Source of the DNA: Hymenoscyphus infarciens
Taxonomy: Eukaryota > Ascomycota > Leotiomycetes > Helotiales > Helotiaceae
Assembly: GCA_001414345.1 (NCBI GenBank)
Contig: LLCB01000319.1
Coordinates: forward strand, 1 to 64,000
Reading direction: 5' to 3'
DNA length: 64,000 bases
The notes below the pieces were generated by a model that did no database searches, was not told where the DNA came from, and saw only the letters and a program-made list of their open reading frames with translations. Position 1 is the stretch's first letter. Each line of letters begins with the position of its first letter. This document shows, piece after piece, positions 21,158 to 32,770 of this stretch. The translations under genes were made by a program, and so were the position numbers.

Positions 21158-22339
21158 GATACACTATAGAAGCGATATATATATATAATATATACGAGAT
21201 ACTTACTTTGAATAAACATAAGCCTAAGCATAAGCATAAGTATTCGCGCGGAAAAGAAAGGAAAGGGATAGTAAGGGATAGTAAATACTATGGCAATAAT
21301 ATGACTGAATAAATGAAATGATTGATTACCCCACACTCGGTTTTGTGGCCTAATTATTTGTTCGTCCGTTCGTTTAGTAATATAATAGATCTAGCGACGA
21401 TTAATCTAGCGACTTGAATTAAATAAGGAGGAATTTCCCCTCCCCCACCCCTAACCTCCCGATCACCTCCCGATCACCATATTATGGCAAAAAAGAAGAA
21501 AAAAAGGCATACCACCATCAACAAGCAAGCAAACCCTAAATATAATACTTGGCGATTCCGTACACTCCACCAAAAAAAAACCTCCAGTTGCAAAACACCC
21601 CCTATAAACAAACATCTTTAGTAAAAATAAATCACATCCAAGAAGAGACATAAAAGAACTCATGAATATCTTCCCATTCGTATGCCACTCTACCACTTCC
21701 AACACAGGACTATCTACACATTTTCCCAAAAACCAAGCAATTTCCATCCATCCATCCATCCATGCCATCCCATATGCCCACCAACCATCCACCACCAATA
21801 TGTCAAACTCCCATCCCCTAGTCTTGATCAAGTCACAGACTCATGTTTCATCCCCTAATGGAAGTTTCCCGATGTTCCACCAAAATGCGGCTACATCCAG
21901 GATCAAAGACTTTTCAAGGCTTGAAACCAAGACAAAAAGAAGAGGTATCTGCAAAAAGCAAACACCGCAAAAAAAGGAAGAGGGTCAATAGATAAACACA
22001 TTACTGTAATGCGAGAAAAAAGCAAAAGCAAGTTGAGCGCGACGCAGTTATGTGTAATCTGCCTCTCTCCACATCTACAAGAGCAGACTCCGCAAATGTG
22101 CAAAAGAATCGAAGTAAAAAACAGGTCTTCAGCGAATTAGAAAACCTTACGGTAGGAAAAGAAAAAGGTACAAAGGGAAAATTTGTACAAGGAACATTCG
22201 GTCATCGCCCATAGTTATCATTCTTCCTATTCCCCCATTACGCCGTGGTGTATCTTCCCAATAGTCTCCTTTGTGTGTATGGTGTATGCCCAGTTCGCCG
22301 AAAGAAATATTTGCAATCCAGATCAATTCGTGGTGGAAT
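21158..22339. other. Intergenic and 3' flank of SH3-protein gene
   Basis: No credible gene: overlapping frames of 60-120 codons on both strands are low-complexity or shadows. A (CATC)n microsatellite lies at about 21744-21768. The part nearest 22340 is probably 3' untranslated sequence of the SH3 gene. Confidence 0.5.
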
Positions 22340-24145
22340 TTACAGTGCTTGACCTGGAACTGGCTTTCTTACTGGGGCATTTCCGTGGGAATTTCCCGAG
22401 CTTCTTGGAGATCCGTTGTTGTCCATTGGGTAAGGGGGATTGGTTGGGTTCATTCTGGTTGGGCCAGGTGGGCTATTTCGTCGTCCTTGTTGTGATGGTG
22501 CATTTGAAGGGGCACGAGGGCGACCTTGACCTTGACCGGTTGGTGTCATTGGGCGATTTGGATTGCCTTGACCAGTGGGGGTCATTGGTCGGTTTGGACC
22601 GTTAGGACCCATTGGCCGATTTGGGTTTCCAGGTTGACCATTTGGTGTCATTGGTCGACCAGCAGGCGACATGGGACGACCTTGGTTACCCATTGGGTGT
22701 CCTGGAGGGGTTCGGGGACCGTTTTGTTGTGGGCGGGGCTTGACTGGGCGAGTAGAAAGGCAAGTTCTTGGGACAACACCTTGCTTGGAACGATCAAGAC
22801 GGATGCAAAGAGCCCATCCATCATCGTACTCGTGCAACATACGGATCAATTGGCCAGCGCGTAACTCGAGCTCGTCATCCATGGAAGGCTTAAAGTCGAG
22901 TTGTACGCGATGAACCACGCTGTTAGCCGGGCCACCAGCAGCTGCGATAGCTGCCGAGGTGCTAGTTTGTGTCGGGGTGTTTGGAGATTCAGAAGACATG
23001 CTGAATTCAGTTCCTGCAGGACTTGGAGGACCCATGAAAGGTCCGGCTTTGGTGAAGTCCATTGGTTTAGGGCCATTGCCACGTTTTGAAGCTCCTCGGG
23101 TAAGACCAGGGGCAGCAGAAATTGCTACGGCGGTTCCGACAGCAGCTCCAATCATAGCTCCATTGTTGCCGTTGGGGGGGTTTGCAACAGATTCCACAAC
23201 TGGGCTGGTCATATCGGGAAGTGTTGGCGCGCCATTGGCGTTGACAGTATCAATGGTCTTTGCGTGGTCACCGAAAGGATTAGCCGAGTTGTTGGATTGG
23301 TTGGTATCTGGTCGTTGCTGTTGCATTGGTGGGAGAGCCTTTTCACTCATTGGAACGGCGGATGCGGTCATAAGAGCATTTCCCTTACTAGCACGTTTCT
23401 CCATAAAGTTGGGAGTGAATTGGGTGACAGGACGAAGAGACAAACGAGGAGCGGTCGCGTTGGTTCGGATACTTGGAGCGCGAGCAGAAGAGGGATCGGC
23501 GAATGGATCATCTTGCTTTTCGCTATCTGCCAGAGCAGCCTGCTTTGTCTCCTTGCGTCTCTTGAATGCGTAGAGAACGATGGAAAGGACGGCACCAATG
23601 AGTAACAAAAGACCAATCGCAATACCGGCCTTTCCTCCTGCACTCATACCTCCATCTGAACTGCTTGCTGCGCTGGTCGAGCTCGAGGTAGCGGATGATC
23701 CAGTCGCTGAGGCTGCTGATGCGATCAAAGGAGTGGAGGTGGAGAGAGCGGTTGAGGCTGCCAACAGCGCAATGGAACTGGCAATGGTGGTTGAAGGGGC
23801 GCTGATGGCGGTCGGGAGTTCACTCGACGATGAGATCTCGGCAATGGATGACGTTGGAATTGCGGCGTCACTGACGATGGGGACGACCGAGGAAGACGAG
23901 GCAACGATTATTGGGGCGACCGAAACCGAGCTTGCCTTGGTGGCAGATTTCGTTGCAATGACGGCTGGTGCTGTTGTTTTTACTGGGATGGGCGTCGTGG
24001 TCGTAGGTGCTTCTTCACCGACCGTACTGTATCCTGCAATGGGCCCATCGAAAGTTGGTGAAGCCGTCACGTAGACTACTGATACGGCTCGTTCTGCAAT
24101 GGGCTCGCGTGCGCGCAGGCGATGAAAGTGATCGTGGCTCGCCAT
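22340..24145 (-). CDS. Single-pass membrane protein with cytoplasmic SH3 domain
   Basis: Intronless frame of 601 codons. Predicted type I-like membrane protein. The first about 165 residues are Ser/Thr/Ala-rich (a mucin-like, probably O-glycosylated outer part). One membrane span follows, GIAIGLLLLIGAVLSIVLYA (about 174-193), with KRRKETK on its inner side. The cytoplasmic part is long and disordered. At about 430-485 lies an SH3 domain (VHRVQLDFKPSMDDELELRA, then GQLIRMLHEYDDGWALCIRL and GVVPRTCL) with the ALYDY-like, DDGW and P-x-x-y-style positions visible. The last about 110 residues are repeats around NRPMTPTGQG and GRPMSPAG. The layout recalls Fus1-like fungal proteins linking the cell surface to actin/polarity machinery; that role is inference. 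No cleavable signal peptide is obvious. Confidence 0.85.
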   Translation of the reverse strand: MASHDHFHRLRAREPIAERAVSVVYVTASPTFDGPIAGYSTVGEEAPTTTTPIPVKTTAPAVIATKSATKASSVSVAPIIVASSSSVVPIVSDAAIPTSSIAEISSSSELPTAISAPSTTIASSIALLAASTALSTSTPLIASAASATGSSATSSSTSAASSSDGGMSAGGKAGIAIGLLLLIGAVLSIVLYAFKRRKETKQAALADSEKQDDPFADPSSARAPSIRTNATAPRLSLRPVTQFTPNFMEKRASKGNALMTASAVPMSEKALPPMQQQRPDTNQSNNSANPFGDHAKTIDTVNANGAPTLPDMTSPVVESVANPPNGNNGAMIGAAVGTAVAISAAPGLTRGASKRGNGPKPMDFTKAGPFMGPPSPAGTEFSMSSESPNTPTQTSTSAAIAAAGGPANSVVHRVQLDFKPSMDDELELRAGQLIRMLHEYDDGWALCIRLDRSKQGVVPRTCLSTRPVKPRPQQNGPRTPPGHPMGNQGRPMSPAGRPMTPNGQPGNPNRPMGPNGPNRPMTPTGQGNPNRPMTPTGQGQGRPRAPSNAPSQQGRRNSPPGPTRMNPTNPPYPMDNNGSPRSSGNSHGNAPVRKPVPGQAL

Positions 24146-26483
24146 TTGGACTCGTAGTCGATGGTAGTATGGTGAAGCGGATGGTGTTGTTGCTTCGGAA
24201 TTGAGAGAGGGTATCGTGTCGCGGGTATTAGATCGAGACGATGTGGTGTTGTTGGATTTAGATTAGGATATTATGTTATCGACACTCGGGGTCAATGAAG
24301 TGAAGGTGGTAGCGAAGGTTTATTTTCGCGATAAAGGAATGTGGTGACGATGGCGTCGATTTGGATTTGGATTTGGATTTGCGAAATTTGTTCGTTGGGG
24401 TCAAGAGCGACAAAGATTCGGACTGTCAGTAAAAGAGGGATGACAGAAAGACTTCCAATGTGCTCGTGCGGTGCAGAATTAGGAGGAAGGAGCGACGGGA
24501 GGGAGGAGGAGGAGGAGGTGGAGGAGGAGGAGGGGAGTTAGCAGGATCGCGACGAGACGACGACTCAGGACGAGGTGGAGAGGGAGGTGGAGAGGGAGAG
24601 GGAGAGGAAGAGGAAGAGAAGAGGAAGGAGCGAAGTCATCCAGTCTAAAGGTCAGTGTGGTCGTCTCCCGGTCGTGTGGGGTGGGGAAGGTGTTGACGGT
24701 TGAAAGTGACAGCCAAAGGTGGGAAAATAATTTCAGCCAGGCCAATCAGAACTCGGCTGCCCCAAACTAATTTTACCCGTGCCTGGAGCTAAACTCTTCC
24801 TAGCGCTAGCGTCAGGGACGAGTGATTATTAATGTGGGTCCGCCACCAATCAACGTGTTGTTTATCTTTTTTGGAGATGACAGCTGCAGCGGGATGACAG
24901 GGGAGACGATGCAGGTGTTGGCGGACCCCCTCAGGGGAAGAACGATGATCGTCGTTATTTTGAGATTTCGTGAGGGTTCTTCTTGCCTTGTCAGCTTTTG
25001 ACTGGCATCGATTGGACTGACCGTTCTCACAACCAGCCAGAAATGGGACCAACCAACGTGGGTGCCCGCGAGAGAAATGACTCTGTATGCAAACAAAAGG
25101 TGGCATTCCGGGTCGTAGGACTCGTAACGCGGCAATGATATCAGAGGGCTGTTATCGACTATCTCTCTCAATCGATAGGAAGTTTTCTATTATTATCAAC
25201 TTGGGGTTGTTGTCAACTTTATTAATTTCATAAATCATAAAATCATCACGGGCTTTCTAGCTTCAAGGCTCAAGGCTCAAGGCTTCGCTTCCAGCCACCG
25301 ACCGGTTCATCCCATGGGAACGTTCCCATCGTGGTAAAACCCCTGGAATTTGCAACGAATCCATTCATAACCAACTTCTCCACTTTCCCTTCCTTTCAAC
25401 TGCGGATTTCAACTGCGGATTTGAAGAAAAGCACTCGGTTTCAATCGTTTCACAATGTCTCTCAGACTATCCAGATCCAAATCACCGCGCTGAAGATCCT
25501 CGTGGTTCAAAAGCTTCCTCGTTCACCGCCTTTGAACTTTGACGTTTGGACTCTGGAGTTGGAACTCACACTTGGACAACCGCCTGGTTGTTGATGAGGC
25601 ACGCTAATTGCGAAAATGATACAGTGGTCTCGCGCATCCGACGCTGGTGAGGGACGCGTGAGCGCGCGGTTGTCGAACCCATTCGGTGAAAATGCATTGT
25701 TCCCTTTTTGATTGAGCCGAATCTTGGTTGCCGCCGACTCGCGGCACAGGATCGGCGGAGCCGCAGGTAGATGGGAAAAGCAAGATCTTCTTGATCGACC
25801 TCCGTCCACATTCTCGAGAACAAACAACATTGCCCTGCGGGAGTTCGGATGAGGTCACGCGATTCTCTACTCACAGGGCAGCTTGTATCTATGTTTATCT
25901 CAAAGTTCCTTCAGCTTTTTGTTTGCCTTTAGAGAAACGGACAATGCTGCTCGGATGTGTCAATGCGATACATTGGTTACAAAGAATGAAGCTCGAGATG
26001 GTCTTGACGCTACAAGATTTCTGCGCGATGGGCTTGATCCATGATGAAGGATCTTGGAGCGGTCATACCTCAAGTTCCCTCCCTACTACTGCTCAGCTTC
26101 CGGAAAGGATAACCCAACTTCCGTGCATTTTCTTTTCTTGCTGATTAAGACCTCTGGGGTTGGATGAGGGAAAGAGTATTGACTTTGAGATCTGAGATTC
26201 AATTTGGGAAGACGAATTGAAAGAGTATCCAACAAAGTTAGATACTGGTACTCATCAACTGTCAGATGATCCTATTTGATTATTGCTGGAGACCTCGGGG
26301 GGTTTGTGTGAACAGCAGAAAAGGGGAGGATTCGTTCAAAGCTTGCAAGTTACTCTTAAAGTTTGATATTTTTTTTCCTTCCGCGAGGATACCTATCTAG
26401 TCGACCCCTCTACTGCTTCTTTCCTTTCCTTTTCTTGCTGTTCGACGCCTTCCGAGTTCAAGACAAGTGTGTTTATTCTCTAC
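24146..26483. other. Intergenic with purine-rich tract; no supported gene
   Basis: The part next to 24145 is probably the 5' flank and leader of the SH3 gene. It includes a strong GGA/GAG purine tract at about 24480-24625. From 24.8 to 26.2 kb both strands have overlapping frames of 80-140 codons (for example minus 24812-25171 and plus 25728-26144). None has a domain, and none clearly spliced together when I tried. Confidence 0.4.
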
Positions 26484-27356
26484 CTAACTTGCCCTGTCGT
26501 TGCAAAACACCCGCATCAACTCCGTAACCGCGTCGCATTTTATCTTCTTGCTAATCGAGACCTCTGCCATTTCCGAATTGACGCCTGCCAGCTCGGTCAA
26601 TTTCTTCCTTCTGAGATCCTCCAACAGCTTTTCCTTTTCTGCCAGGCCCTCAATATCCTTCATCAATGTTTGAACCTCATTTTGATACTCCTCCAACCCC
26701 CTCTCTTTTCCAGCTTCGGTGCCCTGTCCTCTCTTTAAAGGTGTACACTTCACGGTAGACTCAGTTGTGATGGTGGCCATATATAGAAGATGGGCATTGT
26801 TAGGAGCGGGTGCCGGTTCTGGTGCTGGTGCTGGTGCTTGTTCTGGTGATGTCCCCGATGCTTCATCCAGAGCCCTAGCATCCCGATACCTAGGAATAGC
26901 CCTAAGTCCATACCTCAGAAGAGCATTATCCAACCACTCCTTCATCTCATCCTTCCAAGCCAGGCTGGAAGCTTGACAAATCAACTCGGCAGCACACTGA
27001 GCCACACGCCACCTCTCCATCGTCGTCGCCGGCTCGTTCGCGTTCGCATCCTTTGAAGCCTCGAGGATCCCGAGCTCGTCGCAGCTTTTCTTGTAGAATT
27101 TCATGATGGTGGCTTGGTTTAGGCGGGTGACATCTCCGATGAGGCTTTCTAGCCTCTTGGAGCTGTGGGGCTGATCTGGTAGGTCGGTGTGGAAGAATAT
27201 GCGGTTCCTCCTGTCGGCTAGCCATTTCTTTTGCTCTGGGAGGGTTTCGGGGAAGGGGGGGCATTTTAGGTAGAATTCTGTGGTTCGGGGGTTAGTTTTT
27301 TGGTAGGGAGGTTGTTGCTTGGGATTGAGCTCACGTTTGGGTCTTGCGTCTCCCAT
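26484..27356 (-). CDS. Hypothetical protein with C-terminal coiled coil
   Basis: Uninterrupted 290-codon frame; I do not recognise the family. The N-terminal 190 residues are Trp/Arg-rich and probably helical, including QKKWLADRRNRIFFHTDLPD and MERWRVAQCAAELICQASSL. A PAPAPEPAPAPN linker (about 175-186) follows. The last 75 residues form a charged, heptad-like helix (EKEKLLEDLRRKKLTELAGV) ending near a Cys. No signal peptide or membrane span. The composition suggests an intracellular protein of a lineage-specific family. Its start at 27356 is the first Met after upstream stops. Confidence 0.65.
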   Translation of the reverse strand: MGDARPKRELNPKQQPPYQKTNPRTTEFYLKCPPFPETLPEQKKWLADRRNRIFFHTDLPDQPHSSKRLESLIGDVTRLNQATIMKFYKKSCDELGILEASKDANANEPATTMERWRVAQCAAELICQASSLAWKDEMKEWLDNALLRYGLRAIPRYRDARALDEASGTSPEQAPAPAPEPAPAPNNAHLLYMATITTESTVKCTPLKRGQGTEAGKERGLEEYQNEVQTLMKDIEGLAEKEKLLEDLRRKKLTELAGVNSEMAEVSISKKIKCDAVTELMRVFCNDRAS

Positions 27357-27801
27357 TTTCTCGGATGTTTGTGGATTGGGTTTGCAAGTATGTTGGTGCT
27401 GTGGAAATTTGGAAGGAATTCGTTTTGTGGTTCCTTGTGGTTGTGGTTTATACTAGTAGTGCGTCACTTCGTCGCGTGGTCTTGAATTGGTTCAGTGCTA
27501 GACCTTAGTACAATTCTTGGTTGCTGCCTAATGGTTTTTGGTTTTGTCTAGCTTCTACTAAGCGCTGTCTACACCCCGCGCAGTACAATATCAACTGTTC
27601 TTATGCAACTGAGAACAGAAGTATTCGTTCCTCCAAAGGAACTCATACTTACAGAAGTGAAGCATGCTTTTGTTCGTTGGCAGGCAGTGCAGTTCAAGTG
27701 GAAGGTGCTGCTGTGCGATGGCGTGCTACCTTAGTACCAGTACTTGGATTTGTCTTCGGCGTGTCCTTTGGCGTTGGCGAAGGTAAAAAAAGCATGAGGA
27801 G

Positions 27802-28119
27802 TCAAATCAAGAAGTCCTCTTCCTCATCTTCTCGCACCACCATATCCCCTACCTCTCTATGCATTCGCGACTGCGCTTGGGAGGGCATCGCCGTGTATGT
27901 TGGTAAAGTGCTTGGGATAAGTAATCGTTCTAGTGTTGTAAGAGAGTCGTCGACATTGGGCGAAGTGGTTGATATGAGGAGTTTGTTTTCAAAGCTTCCC
28001 CCTGGATGCAAACCCCTCTTTGCTCCTGCTTCCTCGGGGTAGTGGTGGTAGTGGCTCCTCGTGTACAAGACGATCCGGCCAACTTGAGTACCTCCTACAC
28101 TATTATAACAACTCATCAT
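27802..28119 (-). CDS. Doubtful hypothetical ORF or exon
   Basis: A 105-codon minus-strand frame with reasonable amino-acid composition (LLISTTSPNVDDSLTTLERL) and an acidic end (REDEEEDFLI). No domain is recognised, and a plus-strand frame of 173 codons (27521-28042) overlaps it. It could be a terminal exon of a gene whose other exons I could not place, or spurious. It lies at the border of RIP block 3. Confidence 0.2.
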   Translation of the reverse strand: MMSCYNSVGGTQVGRIVLYTRSHYHHYPEEAGAKRGLHPGGSFENKLLISTTSPNVDDSLTTLERLLIPSTLPTYTAMPSQAQSRMHREVGDMVVREDEEEDFLI

Positions 28120-28199
28120 AAAACCACAACGACGAAGCTAAATGTTACAAGTCTCAACTCTAAGATTATTTAGATTCTTCAAAGTCGAGTAGAAGTTAC

Positions 28200-29440
28200 T
28201 TCGTATTTTTTATAGTTTTCTTTCCTGGTATTAAATGTTGAACAAGGTACGGATGTTATAGGCACTAGTGTTACTCGTAGTATTCTTATAGTAAAATACT
28301 ATAGTCTTTTAAAGAAATAAATTATTAGAATATTATAATAGTAAGTATTTTTTTTTTGAAGCTAATATTATTACTATATTATACTACCTATCTAATACTA
28401 TAATAGTAATAATTATTTACAATTTACTATTTAATAACTCGTCTACTAAAACTTAAAAATAAAGCTATTTCTACTCTCTATTCCTACTCTCTTATTACTT
28501 AATAGCTCTTCAAAAATAAGACTAGAAATTAAAAAATTAATTAGTAGGTATTATTTATTGTATATTAGATAATCTAAACTAAGCGTAATAGACGATTTTA
28601 TGAAAAAGTAGTAGTATTAAAGTAGTAGTCTAATTAAGTAGATAGCTAAAAGTCGACTTTTAGTATATGAATTAAGAGCGGTTTTTATATAGATAGTACG
28701 CTAAGACTAAGGTGCTAGTAGCTCTTATAAAAAAGTTTATTTAAAGATTAGAAGATGTGATTTATTATAATACTTTAAACTTTAAGAGAAGGTTTATTAA
28801 TAATTTATTAGACTTTATTTGATTTTTTAGTAGTAAGTACTTTTTTTTTAAAAAATAGAGTTATTAAATTAGACGTAGAAGTATACTCTTAGTAAGATCT
28901 AAGTATTATAATAAATTAATAAATATAACGAGAAATATAAACTAGAAATATAATATCTATTATAAATTATATTAATCTTAGTTCTTAAAAGCTTAAAAAG
29001 ATTATATATATAATAGAAGCTTATTTACTATATAGTTTATAGCGCTTCTATATAGAGTAGATATCGTATAATAAATACTAGTTATAGAATTATAAAAGGT
29101 TTTCAATAATTTAAGATTTTGATATCTCTAAATAGCTTTATTTTTATCACTTTTTATACCGACGACGAGGTTAAGCGACGACGACGATCTATATACCTAA
29201 GAGACTATGATTAGGTAGTATACGTTTACTATAATCTTAGTATAGACGGGTGGGTTTAGCTATGACACTTTAGTAGAGGGATAGATGTAGAATAATAAAG
29301 GTTAGATATAGAATAACAAAAGTTAGATATGGAATAGTAAAAGTAAGGTTTATCTTATTTCATTACTTTAGCAGAGAGAGGCATGACTCGGTAAAGTGGG
29401 CTTGATACCCCGGAACCGCATTACCTATTAGTCCACTTTG
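28200..29440. repeat. AT-rich RIP-degraded block 3
   Basis: About 1.2 kb with no useful open frame and very high AT content. The ancestral element was not recognised. Just inside the right edge are tandem-like copies of RTAGATATGGAATARYAAAAGT at about 29280-29345. Confidence 0.6.
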
Positions 29441-29548
29441 ACTGATTCAAAAGTTAAAAAGTCCTAGGGGTGGGGTGGTGGATCACCAACGATTATACCT
29501 TTTGCACTCGAGTATCGGCATGTAAATATCTGCTGACCGGGTGCTCAC

Positions 29549-29778
29549 GGGGATAGATAGATCGTCGGATTTTACTACATGAGATACTTACCGTCGCAAA
29601 AACGCGATAAAACTATAACTACAACCAAAAGAAGTAGAAGCTTCGATCTAGTGATAAGTTAATGGCTGATAGGCTTCTTAAAATTTCTATATATATTTGC
29701 GATTTTTCTTTAGAGCTAGAGAAGTCTTATAGTCGTAGGCACCAGGCGGCACAGAAATCCGACGATTCATCTGTCCCT
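29549..29778 (-). repeat. MITE family B, copy 2
   Basis: Reverse-complement partner of 8812-9013, less AT-shifted. Inverted ends extend about 23 bp: GGGATAGATAGATCGTCGGA at the left and the complement of GGGACAGATGAATCGTCGGA at the right. An imperfect direct repeat (ATCTGCYGACCGGGTKCTCA) lies outside both ends, at about 29528-29547 and 29802-29821. Confidence 0.75.
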
Positions 29779-30236
29779 GTTGAAGACAAATGAAAGGACG
29801 CTATCTGCCGACCGGGTTCTCAAAATAACTCACGTCCGATGACAACTTGCGAGCAAAGACCACCCACCACACTGCCAATGTTTCGAGGTGCTGTCAGAAA
29901 CAAAATGACAACTCCTTACTGGGCCAGAATTATTTGACACGTGCCAAAACTTCAGATGAAGTTTACAGCGCAGGCATTTTCCTATCGTTCTGTGGTGCAC
30001 CGAGTGGTGATGTGTTTCAAACCACCACTATGTTTCAAACTTCAACGGGGGTGTCCAATCGTACTAAATGCCACAGATTCCAGCTTTCTCTTAAGTTTGC
30101 TTTTTTCTGTCGTGTGCTCATTCTTAACGCCTCATACGTTTAGGTCACGACTCAAGTCTATGTGAAAGTGTGTGATTTTTGACAACATCTATTTCTTGCA
30201 TGGTTTCCATTCCCGTTTGGCATACCACTAGGAACC

Positions 30237-32274
30237 ATGGGGAATTGGGGAAGACGATCCCTGGGGTGTTATCTCTGTCGTGCCAGGCGGATCAAGGTAC
30301 GGATCACCTTCTCATACCGGCGGGGTACTAATTTGATTCTTGGCTGCAGTGCGATGAAGCTAAACCAGCTTGCAACCAGTGTGTGAAGACTCGTCGAACA
30401 TGTCCAGGATATCGAGATATCAAGTCTCCTACGGGACCAAAGGTCGACCCAGACAGGAAACCAAATATCATTGATCGGGGACGAAATACCACTTCTCCTC
30501 CAAGAGCGATGAGCAATGTTGCTTCACCCATTTCTGTGGACGTGGAACAACAGGCTTTATGCTTTTTTCTTACGAATTTCGTTACTCCTACTGGCGGACA
30601 CAATAGGACTGGGAGGTTAGATTTTGTGGTACCTATGTTGTCTTCGGGGTGAGTTAGATTCTCGGAGTATCTTCTCCTAGGAAATCATTTTCCATGTTCC
30701 CAAACCGTGCTTAACAATTCTTGAACCCTTTTTTAAAGAGGCCAACTGACTTCGAGATCTTGGGATCAGAACGAAAAGTCCAATGAATACTGCGTTTTCC
30801 GCATTGACCTTGGCCGCCTTGGGCAATGAAGCTGGTGGGAGGACTCTCATTTCAGGGGCTGGAAGACAGTATCACAAGGCGATGCAAGAAGCTAAATTGG
30901 CTTTCAAGGATCCAACAACAGCAACTTTAGACTCGACTCTCGCTACTCTTGTGCTGTTCGCGTATTTTGAGGTATGTACTGCTATTCTTGAGGAAATGTT
31001 TATTAACGAGAGGATTTTAGGGGATTACTGCAGGGAAATTCGCGCCTGTGGTTGCTCATGTTGACGGAGCAGTGACTCTGTTAAGGTTACGAGGGGGGAA
31101 ACAACCAAAGAGTCCACACTTTTGCCAGCTTTTCAAGGAAATTCGACAGCAAGCGGTATGACCTTCTTCCCTGGGATGTTGATATATTTCTAACGAATCT
31201 GAAAGACAGTAAATGCCTTTATCCGAGCGATCTCAATCGACCGAAATGTAGACTGGTTCATCATAGACGAATCTGAGCACTGCAGGGAAGCAGCTGAACT
31301 AAACATCCTCTCCACAACCCTCCAAGCGGACTGTGAACGAGTCCTCAACTCAGCTACCCGAACTGAGACGGTCCTCGAACAAGTCAAAGAATTATCGGAC
31401 CGAGCCCAAGCTCTCGAAGCTCGATATGAAGAATGGACGAAATCAGTCCCCGAAAATTGGAAGCCAAGGACAGCAGCTTGGACAGATTACATCCGTGACA
31501 TCGATCTCGGAACCTCCAACATGTACCCTGGGAAAGCCGACGTCTACGAAGACATAGAGGTAGCAGCAACATGGAATATAGCTCGCGCAGCTCGACTCAT
31601 CGTTTGTTGCGTCTGGATTCGCTGTGTGGCCTTTTTAAACTACCCGGACGACTACCGGGTAACTCATGAATATGCAAAAGCTTGGCGGCGGGGTTCTGAA
31701 CTTATCGGCGACATCATCGCCAGCGTTCCTTATTTTTGTGGGTGGCAGTATACTGACGGATTCGAGGGTGATTATGATGACCATTTGACCAAATTTGCGA
31801 AGTTGGATTATTTTACAGCGCCTGGAAAAGGGGTATGTGGGATGATGCTGATGTGGCCGTTGGTCATGTCTAGTGTCTCTGACTATGCCAGTGTGGGCCA
31901 GAGGAAGTGGTTGGGCGGAAGGTTGGAGCTGATTCCAAAGAGGATGGGGTTCAACAATCGGATTGCCTTGTCCAATGTAAGTCTTCTCACCTGAATCCTG
32001 AGGAAATAGAAATCATATCGACCATAGAGTGTTGAGTTTGAGGCATGGTATAAACTTGTAACTGACAACCTCATAGATTAAACTCTATCTACCCTCTACA
32101 ATGATCATGAAAGATATTGCTATGACACCGGGAAGTGTCTACACGGATTGTTGGAGAGGAAAGAATGCTAGACCGAACACTGATGAGTCGTTTCAAGAAA
32201 GCAGCTTTTTGAAAGGTATCTTGAACGCGAAACAGAAGGAGAAAATGCGAGAGAAACTGGTCAAGGTGACTTGA
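30237..32274 (+). CDS. Zn2Cys6 fungal transcription factor
   Basis: Nuclear DNA-binding regulator. Six exons (30237-30296, 30350-30648, 30770-30971, 31021-31155, 31206-31976, 32077-32274) splice to 1665 nt (554 aa) with every junction in phase. The binuclear zinc cluster is at residues 11-38 with spacing C-x2-C-x6-C-x6-C-x2-C-x6-C (C11, C14, C21, C28, C31, C38; CYLCRARRIKCDEAKPACNQ), split by intron 1 after RIK. The rest is the helical middle region typical of these regulators: LATLVLFAYFE, VAHVDGAVTLLRLRGG and the C-terminal MMLMWPLVMSS. A stop follows MREKLVKVT. The start gives a very short N-terminus, usual for the family. Target genes are unknown; no obvious partner cluster lies next to it. 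The intron 2 acceptor is the least certain junction. Confidence 0.85.
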
Positions 32275-32358
32275 TTAAAGATGTGGGTTTTCACATGAAG
32301 TGTTTCCTTTGCTGGACTTATTGTTAATGAGTCTAAATTCTTGTGTATTTTTCGGGGT

Positions 32359-32770
32359 ATTAGTGGGCATAGAGAGGCTGGACTTTTCAGGAGAGATTTC
32401 TGTCTCGTCGGCTCATGGCGTTTACTGAGAACCAGCTGTTCTTTGGATGCAATGGCATGATGAGATTAGAGGGTCTCAAGATTGAAGAAGATGAGATTAC
32501 TTATGAAGTTGGTGCACTCGAAAGTCAAGTCATGGGTCCGGTTTCAAAGACCATCGGGATGAAGTTTTTTTTGGGACAGGCATAGAGGACATGCTTTCCA
32601 CATTCAATGAACTTGTTATGGAGTACTGTAACCGACATCTAACTGTGCAAGGTGATATATTGCATGCAATCACTGGCATCATGGAGGCACTTTATACTAA
32701 TCTCGAAGACTCCATTTCGTTTTTGGGGGATGCTTTTTTTGGTATCATCAAACAGGGAGCCTAAGATTCA
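32359..32770 (+). pseudogene. HET-domain (heterokaryon incompatibility) relic
   Basis: Just downstream of the regulator, one frame reads RGWTFQERFLSRRLMAFTEN followed by QLFFGC. This is the characteristic 'WxxQE-LSxRxL-F' block of HET domains (PF06985). About 200 bp later, FNELVMEYCNRHLTVQGDIL then HAITGIMEAL matches the next conserved HET segment. The two parts are in frames separated by stops, and the N-terminal half of the domain is absent. It is therefore a decayed, 5'-truncated copy. It could be mis-spliced onto the regulator by automated prediction because an AG precedes it. Confidence 0.65.

Noticed and set aside
22959..24074. Two long plus-strand frames (204 and 164 codons) opposite the SH3 gene
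   Set aside because: Shadows of the SH3 protein's low-complexity coding sequence.
24460..24648. Gly/Glu-rich frame in the purine tract
   Set aside because: Arises from a GGA/GAG simple repeat, not a gene.
25728..26144. Plus-strand frame of 138 codons in the region upstream of the SH3 gene
   Set aside because: Composition is not protein-like, there is no domain, and several overlapping frames of similar size exist on the other strand.
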